64,000 bases of DNA, taken from contig PBLF01000030.1 of the NCBI GenBank assembly GCA_002722295.1, forward strand, positions 1 through 64,000, read 5' to 3'. Origin of the DNA: Stappia sp. (lineage in GTDB: Bacteria > Pseudomonadota > Alphaproteobacteria > Rhizobiales > Stappiaceae). Position 1 is the stretch's first letter. Every line of letters starts with the position of its first letter. The translations under genes and the position numbers were made by a program. Under the pieces are notes generated by a model. That model worked only from the letters and a program-made list of their open reading frames with translations, was not told the origin of the DNA and did no database searches. Below, one piece after another: positions 41,302-48,106 of this stretch.

Positions 41302-42222
41302 TCACCAATTCTGCCTGCGCCAGGCTGCGGGGCTCATTCCGCAGACGGATCCGAAGCGGCGGGTGAAGGCCGGCAGGGATGAGTAGCCGCACCGTTCCGC
41401 GATTTCCTGCATGTCGGTCGCGCCCGAGCGGAGCAGCTCCCGGGCCAGCGTCATTCGCCAATGAGTCAGATACGCATGGGGGGATTGCCCCACGCTTTCG
41501 CTGAACCTGCTCGCGAAGCGTGAACGGGACATGCCGGCGACACTGGCAAGGTTCGTGACATCCCAGTCTTCATGCGGTGCGTCGTGAAGCGCGGTGAGGG
41601 CACGCGCCAGACGGGGATCTTTCAGTGCCCTGAAGAATGAGGGGGCACCGGAGGATTCCTGCTGTCTCCGCAGCGTGAGAACGAGCAGCATCTCGATGAT
41701 GCGGTGCAGGAGAAAGGATGACCCGGCGTCCGGGCGTCCTGCTTCCGCATGCAGCATTTCAAGCGCGGTGCCCGTGTCCGGCTCCCCACGGCGAAGGACC
41801 AGAACCGGCGGGAGTTGCGTGAAGGCCGGATGCAGCAGCGCCTCGTCGAAGTCGAGATAGCCGCAAAGCAGGCTTGCCACGAGGTCTCCGTCTCCGACGG
41901 TCAGGACACCATCTTGCGGTGGACAGGCTTCAAGAACGGCCGACAGCGGCAGGGGCGGAGGCGGGGCCTGGTCCGAGGCCAGAAGCTGGGCCTCGCCGTT
42001 TGGAACGAGAACGAGGTCTCCACTTTTCAGCAGGACAGATGCATCGCCGCCCCGGTCGTCGGCGAGTGCATGGACGTGAACTTCCCCGACCAGCACATGG
42101 TGAAACCGGACATGCCGGGCCTCCTCCGGGACTTGAAGCGAGAAAGGCGCGCGCAAGTCTGCACGGAAGTAGAGGTGCGCGTTCAGGCGAAGCCGTGAGC
42201 AGATATCGGAAAGCACGTCCAT
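41302..42222 (-). CDS. AraC-family transcriptional regulator with cupin sensor
   Basis: A 306-aa regulator. The N-terminal cupin-like domain (about residues 1-180) is of the type found in many AraC proteins; the C-terminal pair of helix-turn-helix motifs reads WDVTNLASVAGMSRSRFASR and MQEIAERCGYSSLPAFTRRF. ATG 42222 (MDVLSDICSRLRLNAH) fits the family better than 42258. It is transcribed away from the LysE-type exporter gene across a 114-bp spacer, so it probably controls that gene and itself. Confidence 0.9.
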   Translation of the reverse strand: MDVLSDICSRLRLNAHLYFRADLRAPFSLQVPEEARHVRFHHVLVGEVHVHALADDRGGDASVLLKSGDLVLVPNGEAQLLASDQAPPPPLPLSAVLEACPPQDGVLTVGDGDLVASLLCGYLDFDEALLHPAFTQLPPVLVLRRGEPDTGTALEMLHAEAGRPDAGSSFLLHRIIEMLLVLTLRRQQESSGAPSFFRALKDPRLARALTALHDAPHEDWDVTNLASVAGMSRSRFASRFSESVGQSPHAYLTHWRMTLARELLRSGATDMQEIAERCGYSSLPAFTRRFGSVCGMSPAAWRRQNW

Positions 42223-42336
42223 ATGTCGAAGCCTTTCAGGTTCCGGGACGAACGGCAAAGAAATTGAGGCGTTCAGGCAGTGTTCGTCCAGCTACTTGGC
42301 GTTAGCGTCGCTGCATGTCCTCAAAGGGAGTCGATC

Positions 42337-42948
42337 ATGTCGCTTGAAACCGCTGTTGCCCTTGTCGCTTTCGCGTTTGCCATGTCCGTCTCGCCGGGGC
42401 CGGGCAATTTTCTTCTCCTGGCATCGGGGGGCAACTTCGGGCTGAGGCGCACCCTGCCGCTGCTTTTCGGAATCAGCTTCGGGTTCCTGGCGATGGTTTT
42501 CGGCGTTGGAATGGGGCTCGGTCAGATTCTGAAGGCGAACCCCGGTATCGGGCTGGTGCTGCGCCTCGCCTGCACGGCTTTCATTGTCTGGATGGCATGG
42601 AAGGTCGCCGGTAGCCGAAATCTCGGTATCGGAAGCGGTAGCTCGATGGAGCGCCCCTTTTCATTTCTTCAGGCGGCTTTCCTGCAGTTACTCAATCCGA
42701 AGGCCTGGGGAGTCGCGTTGACCGTGACGGTCACCTTTCTGGCGCCGGATGCGTCAACGTCGGAACTGCTGCTTCTGATCGGGATCTTCGCGCTGGTGAA
42801 TCTTCCCGCCATCGGCCTCTGGGCCGTGTCCGGCCACTGGCTTCGCAGGAGCCTTTCCCAGGGAAACCGTCTGGCGGTCTTCAATATGGCAATGGCCTGC
42901 CTGCTGGTGCTCTCGACGCTGCCAATGTTCCTGATGGCCGCGGAGTGA
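42337..42948 (+). CDS. LysE/RhtB-family amino acid exporter
   Basis: A 203-aa inner-membrane protein with about six hydrophobic segments and the LysE signature near the N-terminus (AMSVSPGPGNFLLLASG) plus LQLLNPKAWGVALTV. AAAGGGAG precedes ATG 42337, which settles the start over 42280. Such proteins export amino acids or related metabolites; the substrate is not readable. The divergent AraC gene is the likely regulator. Confidence 0.9.
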   Translation: MSLETAVALVAFAFAMSVSPGPGNFLLLASGGNFGLRRTLPLLFGISFGFLAMVFGVGMGLGQILKANPGIGLVLRLACTAFIVWMAWKVAGSRNLGIGSGSSMERPFSFLQAAFLQLLNPKAWGVALTVTVTFLAPDASTSELLLLIGIFALVNLPAIGLWAVSGHWLRRSLSQGNRLAVFNMAMACLLVLSTLPMFLMAAE

Positions 42949-43043
42949 AGGTCAGGCGCGCAAAGCAGGTGTAAGCAGTGACCTGCCCGCAAAGCTATCT
43001 GGCCGTGCTCTCAGACGCTCGGATTTTGAAGGAGAGAGAAAAG

Positions 43044-43090
43044 TGGTGGGTGCACGGGGATTCGAACCCAGGACCGGCTGATTAAGAGTT
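43044..43090 (-). mobile_element. Prophage attachment site: 3' half of tRNA-Lys(CTT)
   Basis: On the minus strand this reads as the anticodon loop (CTCTTAA), variable loop, T-arm (GGTTCGAATCC) and acceptor 3' strand ending GCACCCACCA of a lysine tRNA. The 5' half is missing: unrelated sequence starts right before the anticodon. This is the usual scar of a phage that integrates in the 3' half of a tRNA gene. The side to the left is chromosome, so the prophage extends right and the restored tRNA should lie past the window end. Confidence 0.88.
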
Positions 43091-43190
43091 ATCACGGAAG
43101 CCAATAAAAACAACATCTTGCCGGAAGCGCAAATCTAAGTCGCACGCTTGATGGCGCCTCTCGGCCGCCCGAAGATTCGAAATGATGGGA
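43091..43190. other. Non-coding prophage end
   Basis: About 100 bp between the attachment site and the first phage gene. I see no gene, promoter or terminator in it. Confidence 0.6.
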
Positions 43191-43286
43191 TCAGAAAAGC
43201 CGTGTGACCGCGAAGAAGACGAGCCAGGCGGCCGCGATGATGCACAGCCACTCGCCTTCACTCACGACCTGGCGCGGACGGATCAT
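43191..43286 (-). CDS. 31-residue membrane peptide after the holin
   Basis: A very short frame reading MIRPRQVVSEGEWLCIIAAA and ending WLVFFAVTRLF. It has one clear transmembrane helix (about residues 13-29) after a short polar leader. Its ATG overlaps the holin stop (ATGA), so it is probably translated by coupling. Last gene of the lysis block. It could be a second holin, an antiholin or a pinholin-like part; I cannot assign a family. Confidence 0.5.
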   Translation of the reverse strand: MIRPRQVVSEGEWLCIIAAAWLVFFAVTRLF

Positions 43287-43600
43287 TTTCCGCCCCTCCA
43301 GGCCTTCACGAAGTCGACAAGGCGCGTCGGGTCGTTTGCGATCTGGATCGCGACGCGCATCAGGCCCTCGCCTGTCAGCGCCAGCAACGCGGCCACGGCC
43401 GCCTTGTAGCGATCCGGGTCCCAATCCATGACGGAAAGCAGGGCATCGGTGAAGAAATACGCGGCGAAGATCGCGGCAAACACGGTCGAGGCCGCGCGCA
43501 GGATCGAATGATACGGGCTCGTCATCAGCTTCACCACGGTTGCCCCAGCCACCGCAAACCAGAAAGACGGCTCCTGCCCGAGCGGGTTCACGGGGTCCAC
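43283..43600 (-). CDS. Phage holin-like membrane protein
   Basis: A 105-aa protein with two to three hydrophobic segments (FWFAVAGATVVKLM, ASTVFAAIFAAYFFTDALLS, KAAVAALLALTGEGLMRVAI) and a charged C-terminus ending VKAWRGGK. Size, topology and position after the endolysin and spanin genes make a holin the best call: it would permeabilise the inner membrane at lysis. Start is GTG 43600, or GTG 43591, which overlaps the o-spanin stop (GTGA). Confidence 0.7.
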   Translation of the reverse strand: MDPVNPLGQEPSFWFAVAGATVVKLMTSPYHSILRAASTVFAAIFAAYFFTDALLSVMDWDPDRYKAAVAALLALTGEGLMRVAIQIANDPTRLVDFVKAWRGGK

Positions 43601-43782
43601 CCGCAGTGCTCGCGGCCATAGCGATTGTGGGCGACCACCTGTGCCACGGTCTCCAGCGTCACGGTGTCCTGGACGGACGGCCGCAGCGGGCGCGCCACAT
43701 CGCAGAAATCACCGGTCGCCGTCGCGCAGCCACCGGCGATACTCGGCATCAAGATCAGCAGCGCCCATCGCGTCCACTTCAT
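43588..43782 (-). CDS. o-spanin (Rz1-like outer-membrane lipoprotein)
   Basis: A 64-aa lipoprotein: signal MKWTRWALLILMPSIAGGC with acylated Cys at residue 19, then FCDVARPLRPS and VVAHNRYGREHCGW. AAGGAG sits 7 nt before the ATG. The gene begins inside the i-spanin gene in another reading frame, the typical overlapping Rz/Rz1 layout. It joins the i-spanin to fuse inner and outer membranes in the last step of lysis. Confidence 0.82.
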   Translation of the reverse strand: MKWTRWALLILMPSIAGGCATATGDFCDVARPLRPSVQDTVTLETVAQVVAHNRYGREHCGWTP

Positions 43783-43960
43783 CGTCAATCTCCTTGCGTG
43801 CCCGCATGGCGTCGAGCTGTTCGCGCGCCCGCTCCGCGCGAGCCTCGGCAGCGGCCGAGCGCCGGCCGGTGACATAGGCGGCGGCGATCGCCACCGCGAC
43901 GGCCCCGGCCAGCGCCAGCCACGCCTTGAGCCGCGCCCCCAGGGACAGAAGCCAGGTCAC
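43709..43960 (-). CDS. i-spanin (Rz-like inner-membrane protein)
   Basis: An 83-aa protein with an N-terminal membrane anchor (LKAWLALAGAVAVAIAAAYV) and a charged, helical periplasmic part rich in Ala, Arg and Glu (RRSAAAEARAERAREQL). GTG 43960 overlaps the amidase stop (GTGA) and has GGGAG just upstream. Its 3' part overlaps the o-spanin start by 74 bp. Family recognition rests on topology and gene order. Confidence 0.75.
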   Translation of the reverse strand: MTWLLSLGARLKAWLALAGAVAVAIAAAYVTGRRSAAAEARAERAREQLDAMRARKEIDDEVDAMGAADLDAEYRRWLRDGDR

Positions 43961-44658
43961 ACCCCCAGCTCCCTGGCCTTCTGCATCCGCTCGCGGATGA
44001 TCCAGAACGCGAAGCCGGCCGCGATGACGATCACCAGCGCGGCAACCCACGTCTCCAGGCTGGTCAGGGCGGTCACGACGCTGGTGACGAACGCGCCGAT
44101 GGCGGACAGGTTCGTCTTGCTCTGGAGCAGCGACTTCCCCGCGTTCGGCTCCGGATCGGGCGGGAATGCCGGCTCGATCGGGTCGGCCGGCTCCGGCCTG
44201 GAGCGCGGTGCCAGCCTCCCGGCGCGCACCGCCGCGACGACGGGCTGCAATTCGGGCTGGGCATCGAAGCACGGGCAGGCCTTGGCGACCCTCGGAAAAT
44301 CGCGATGCCCCTTCACGGTCATGATGCCGGGATAGGTTTCCGCCAGCTCGGCGACGAGCGACCGGAGCGCTTCCACCTGCGCCGGCGTGCGGGTGTCCTT
44401 CGGGGCGAGGCGGCCGTCGTTCGTGACGCCGCCGACGTAGCAAATGCCGATAGTGCCGGTGTTGTGGCCGCGCACATGGGCGCCGATCTGGCCGATGGGA
44501 CGCCCCTCGTGCACGTTGCCGTCAAGATCGATGACGTAGTGATAGCCGATATCGCGCCAGCCCCGGTCCAGGTGCCAGCGGCGGATGGTCTCGACCGAGA
44601 CCGGCCGGCCCTCGGGGGTGGCCGAGCAGTGAATGACGATGGTGTTCACGGGCCTCAT
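43957..44658 (-). CDS. Endolysin: N-acetylmuramoyl-L-alanine amidase with C-terminal membrane region
   Basis: A 233-aa protein. Residues 1-150 form an Amidase_2 (T7-lysozyme-like) domain with zinc ligands in TIVIHCSATPEG (His), VKGHRDFP (His) and KACPCFDA (Cys), plus GYHYVIDLDG. It cuts the bond between MurNAc and L-Ala. A Pro-rich linker follows, then two hydrophobic stretches (LSAIGAFVTSVVTALTSLE and WVAALVIVIAAGFAFWII). A C-terminal membrane region is unusual for this enzyme class and suggests membrane tethering or fusion to a pore-forming part. Confidence 0.92.
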   Translation of the reverse strand: MRPVNTIVIHCSATPEGRPVSVETIRRWHLDRGWRDIGYHYVIDLDGNVHEGRPIGQIGAHVRGHNTGTIGICYVGGVTNDGRLAPKDTRTPAQVEALRSLVAELAETYPGIMTVKGHRDFPRVAKACPCFDAQPELQPVVAAVRAGRLAPRSRPEPADPIEPAFPPDPEPNAGKSLLQSKTNLSAIGAFVTSVVTALTSLETWVAALVIVIAAGFAFWIIRERMQKARELGV

Positions 44659-44693
44659 GGTCGCAGCTCCAGCCTGTCAGGATCACGGTCCGG

Positions 44694-44786
44694 TCAGGAT
44701 ACGGGCCGCCCGGTGGCATCAACTGCGTGCCAGGTCCTGGACACAAAGCCGCGTGGCAGCAATGAACGCCGCATAGCCTTTATCAC
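44694..44786 (-). CDS. Possible 30-residue phage peptide between tail spike and endolysin
   Basis: The GTG overlaps the tail-spike stop (GTGA), and the frame reads MIKAMRRSLLPRGFVSRTWH then AVDATGRPVS. It is basic with no membrane segment. The overlap with the spike stop and the otherwise empty 124-bp gap support a real gene, but it is too short to assign by eye. Confidence 0.35.
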   Translation of the reverse strand: MIKAMRRSLLPRGFVSRTWHAVDATGRPVS

Positions 44787-47677
44787 CAGGTTGAAAGGGC
44801 CGCCCGCCTCCAGGTATTCGGCGCGGTGCAGACGTAGATGTACGACTCATCCCAGGCGATCTCCCCGGTCGCGCCGGCATCGGTGGCAGATGCCGGAGTT
44901 TTCGGAGAGTTGATCTGGATGCTGTCGTCGTTAACGACGAGCTTCGATGCGCCGGGCGTGGTGGTGCCGATGAGAAGATTTCCGGCCGCATCTACGCGGA
45001 AACACTCGACACCATCTATGCGAACCCTGAAGCTACTCGATAAACCGCCGTTGTCGTTCGGGTCGACATCTATAATGAAGGTCCCAGAATAACTGTATAT
45101 TCTAGTAAAGGCCTCATTCGGATCGTCTGTATCCCTCAGGTAAAAATTGGCAACGGGTCCACTGACGCCAAAATCACCTTCGTTGTTGGCACCGGCTTTA
45201 ACAGTTGCAGCGTTTGACCACAGTGTACTGGTGGTGTTGTTGTATTGTGTGTTGTTGTAGACGAGACCGGTTCCGACACCGGACAAAATGGTTAACGGCC
45301 TTATCCCGTTACAAAAGTGGTTTCCGATAACCGTAACTTTAGAAATGTCGCTTTCGATCCTGGCATGAAAACCGCCGTCGGTGCCGTCCGAAAAATTACC
45401 AATAATATTGACGTTAGCAGCAGCGCCCAAAACCCGGATCGGTGCTCCGTTTCCTGTAGTTTTGGTGTCCTGTAGGTTATTGTTAAGGATGTCGATTACG
45501 CCGGTCTGCGTTCCGCCTTGTAAAGATATAGTAATACCGCCGTCCGTTGCTGCATAAAAATTATTATCCCGGATTACAATATCTTCAACATCGTGACCGC
45601 TCACAGGTAGAGCGTAAATATATCCTTGGACGTTTTCTGCTCTGCATCCGACAATCTCGATATTTCGAGGGTTCCCGGAGAGGTAGAAGCCCTGCGGTGC
45701 GTCATTTGTTTGGCAACCGATAAGACGTATGCGAGACGAACGCGGATTGAACCCGGCAATTCCGCTTCCGAGGGCCTTGCAATTGATGAAGTCGACAAGG
45801 TCCGCGTCATTGTGTGTGCTGTAGTTGGCGTGCCAAGTGTTTTTTGACGAACAGTCAATTATTTTGACGTGCCTGCTAATACCAAACATCCCGCCGTTTG
45901 TTTTCGGCAGGACGCCATCTAAATCGAAATAGCTGGTTCCTGTATTGAAGAAGTGACGCCCACCATCACCTACGCAGCCTCGAATTGTGCCGTGAGCGCA
46001 GCAGTCTGACGTACGAATCTGGTACTGCACAGTGCCTCTGGTCGCCAATTCATACGGATGATCGGAACCCGGCGTGCCGCTTGGGGAAAAATACTTAGAG
46101 TGATAGTGGTAAGTATTTTCCGCGAGGAAGTTATAACAGCTGCGGAAGGTAAGCTGCTCTTGGTCGATATCTATGAAATCACAATTTGAAACCGTTACGT
46201 CCCGGCAATACGTGAAGCCAAGCCCACGATCACCCCCGTCGTCACCGTCACCTAAGCGTCCCTGACCGATAAATGTGATGCCATCAATAACAATCCCTCG
46301 AATTGCCTCGACTTTGCAAATTCGGGCATTTGCCGAGACTGTGTATGTCTCCTGCATCGGCACGTTAAGGCGCATCTGGGAACTGTCGATGATCTCATCG
46401 ACAATAGCATATTCACCATACTTGGCCCCATTGGGGCCGCTAGTGTCTATGTACTGGTCGTCGGAATGCAGGATTACCAGATCTCCTTCGGAGAAGCTTG
46501 ACGTGTTGATCGATACAGCAACGCTGCCTGCATCCACGTCCGCCGTTACGTATACGTCGGTGCCAACACTCCCCAACGCGCCGACCAAGAATTTCGCGAC
46601 GTCATCGCTTTGGCCCGTCCTATCCGAGAAATCCCATATTGACGCGCCACGCACGCCACGAATGGTCGTGTCAGCAGGGATGTCGAAAACCGACAACCCC
46701 TTACATTTGTATATGCCGGGGGGCATAAAAAGCGCACCGCCCGTGGATAACCAATCGGCCAGCGCCGCAGAGTCATCATTTGAGCCGACCCCCGCTGCGC
46801 CGAACATTTGGGGCGTGCGTTCGTCTTCCGCCAAATCCCAAAACGCGCCGTCCGCCGACTGAAATCCGCCCGTTGTTAGCGATACGCCGCGCTTGTAAAG
46901 CGCCCCACCACCATCACCGACCGCCGCGTATCCTGCCGTGCGGACGAAGTTTTGCGCGGCCGGAACCGGCGCTGCGATGGCATCCGCCAATGTGTCGTAG
47001 TCGCTTGCAAGGTTTGCCGTCGTAACGGCCCCTCCAGCAGAAGAAAGCGCCCCAATATCGACCCGCACCTCAGCTGGCGTCTTCGCTACCCATGCGGTGT
47101 TCCCCGCGTTGCGGCGCGGATATGTATCGGCAACGGCCTGAGCGTCGGCCGTTCCGGGCACCATTGCGACCGGCTGCCCCGAAGCATCGAAGCCGAGGAC
47201 CTTCTCCGCTCGATCGGCCGCGGGGGGGATTGGTGTAAGCAACTCGCCGAACGGAGAGCGCAGGGTGCGAAAGAAGCCGAAAAGAGCCGTCGTTAAATCC
47301 CGTCTCAGCTCCTGAAGGATGGTTCCCTGCTTGGTGGTTTCCTTCTCCAGCTCGGGCAGGCTGAGCCCGTTGCCGCGCGACAGCGCCATCGAGCGCTCGT
47401 GCAGCCGTCGGGCGAGCACCTGGTACTGGCTGGTCGCCGGGTGCACCGCGTCGAAGGTCACGGTGCAGTAGTCGTACGCTTCGTCCGGATCCTCCTTGGA
47501 GACGGTGACCGCCTCCGTGTCGGACCATTCCGCATCGCCCGAGTGCTTAACCTGGACGATCACGTCGGCGGTGTCGAAGATCCTGAAGGCGAACGGGCCG
47601 AAGGTGACCGACACGCCGTCGAAGGCTTGCGGCCCTGTCGAGCGGGTTTCGCGCGGAAGCGGATAGGGAAGCGTCAT
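44783..47677 (-). CDS. Tail spike protein with right-handed beta-helix
   Basis: A 964-aa adhesin that should bind, and perhaps cut, a surface polysaccharide. The N-terminal ~150 residues resemble the T7-type tail-fibre attachment domain (VSVTFGPFAFRIFDTADVIV, VLARRLHERSMALSRGNGLS). A linker ends in MFGAAGVGSNDDSAALADWL, the common start of pectate-lyase-like spikes. Residues about 330-800 are short repeats rich in Asn, Ile, Gly and Val (beta helix). The C-terminal end (AGATGEIAWDESYIYVCTAP, NTWRRAALSTW) looks like a shared trimerisation cap. The helix part is clearly more AT-rich than its flanks, as expected for an exchanged receptor-binding module. Confidence 0.88.
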   Translation of the reverse strand: MTLPYPLPRETRSTGPQAFDGVSVTFGPFAFRIFDTADVIVQVKHSGDAEWSDTEAVTVSKEDPDEAYDYCTVTFDAVHPATSQYQVLARRLHERSMALSRGNGLSLPELEKETTKQGTILQELRRDLTTALFGFFRTLRSPFGELLTPIPPAADRAEKVLGFDASGQPVAMVPGTADAQAVADTYPRRNAGNTAWVAKTPAEVRVDIGALSSAGGAVTTANLASDYDTLADAIAAPVPAAQNFVRTAGYAAVGDGGGALYKRGVSLTTGGFQSADGAFWDLAEDERTPQMFGAAGVGSNDDSAALADWLSTGGALFMPPGIYKCKGLSVFDIPADTTIRGVRGASIWDFSDRTGQSDDVAKFLVGALGSVGTDVYVTADVDAGSVAVSINTSSFSEGDLVILHSDDQYIDTSGPNGAKYGEYAIVDEIIDSSQMRLNVPMQETYTVSANARICKVEAIRGIVIDGITFIGQGRLGDGDDGGDRGLGFTYCRDVTVSNCDFIDIDQEQLTFRSCYNFLAENTYHYHSKYFSPSGTPGSDHPYELATRGTVQYQIRTSDCCAHGTIRGCVGDGGRHFFNTGTSYFDLDGVLPKTNGGMFGISRHVKIIDCSSKNTWHANYSTHNDADLVDFINCKALGSGIAGFNPRSSRIRLIGCQTNDAPQGFYLSGNPRNIEIVGCRAENVQGYIYALPVSGHDVEDIVIRDNNFYAATDGGITISLQGGTQTGVIDILNNNLQDTKTTGNGAPIRVLGAAANVNIIGNFSDGTDGGFHARIESDISKVTVIGNHFCNGIRPLTILSGVGTGLVYNNTQYNNTTSTLWSNAATVKAGANNEGDFGVSGPVANFYLRDTDDPNEAFTRIYSYSGTFIIDVDPNDNGGLSSSFRVRIDGVECFRVDAAGNLLIGTTTPGASKLVVNDDSIQINSPKTPASATDAGATGEIAWDESYIYVCTAPNTWRRAALSTW

Positions 47678-47692
47678 GAAGCCGACCTCGCG

Positions 47693-47710
47693 TCATCGTC
47701 ATGACGATGA
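47693..47710. promoter_or_regulatory. Perfect 18-bp palindrome upstream of the tail-spike gene
   Basis: TCATCGTCATGACGATGA is its own reverse complement, with no spacer. It lies 16 bp upstream of the spike ATG, between the lipoprotein and spike genes. Possible operator, recombination site or cleavage target. Confidence 0.5.
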
Positions 47711-47717
47711 TGCGGGA

Positions 47718-47738
47718 CCGGCCGGAGGCTTAAGTGTC
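47718..47738 (-). promoter_or_regulatory. Phage intergenic element, copy 1 (before the tail spike)
   Basis: Minus-strand CACTTAAGCCTCCGGCCGG: two small palindromes (CTTAAG and CCGGCCGG) in a fixed order. A second copy with a one-base insertion lies before the capsid gene (60794-60813). Both sit 40-130 bp upstream of a highly expressed structural gene and in the same orientation. Probable phage promoter or processing signal; the role is inferred. Confidence 0.5.
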
Positions 47739-47752
47739 AGGGGAGAGTGGGG

Positions 47753-48019
47753 CTATCGGCGGACGTAACCGCGTTCAACCATGCAGCCGTCGAAGACAAG
47801 GTTCACGTTTCTACGGTGCACCTTTGCGATCTTTTCGTTCGATGCAAGAGCGGCTTTCGCCGCCTCGCCGTCGCAAATCGTCAGATCACGTTGATAGACC
47901 TCGAAGATTGCTTCCGTGGCATCGACCCGCTGGCCGGTGTCCACTCGGTGCCAATGCCCTTGAGGGGCGCTCACGCACGCGGCCAACGGAAGCAACATCA
48001 GTATGGGAATCAGTCTCAT
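47753..48019 (-). CDS. Small phage lipoprotein
   Basis: An 88-aa protein with a lipoprotein signal (MRLIPILMLLPLAAC) and a short mature part with two Cys (LTICDGEAAKAAL, VFDGCMVERGYVRR). Such lipoproteins are common beside tail genes of short-tailed prophages; a role in blocking superinfection or in the host envelope is possible but not shown. ATG 48019 gives a normal signal peptide; an in-frame start at 48064 adds 15 residues. Confidence 0.7.
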   Translation of the reverse strand: MRLIPILMLLPLAACVSAPQGHWHRVDTGQRVDATEAIFEVYQRDLTICDGEAAKAALASNEKIAKVHRRNVNLVFDGCMVERGYVRR

Positions 48020-48106
48020 GACAAGAACCTTGGGCGCAACCACTGATTGGAACAGACTATGCACACCCTACCCGAATGTGGAGTCCCATCTGTTTTCAGG
48101 TTGATA

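Noticed and set aside
44694..44786. Resemblance of the 30-residue peptide (WHAVDATGRP) to ribosomal protein L13
   Set aside because: The match is about ten residues in an unrelated context; no other part of L13 is present.
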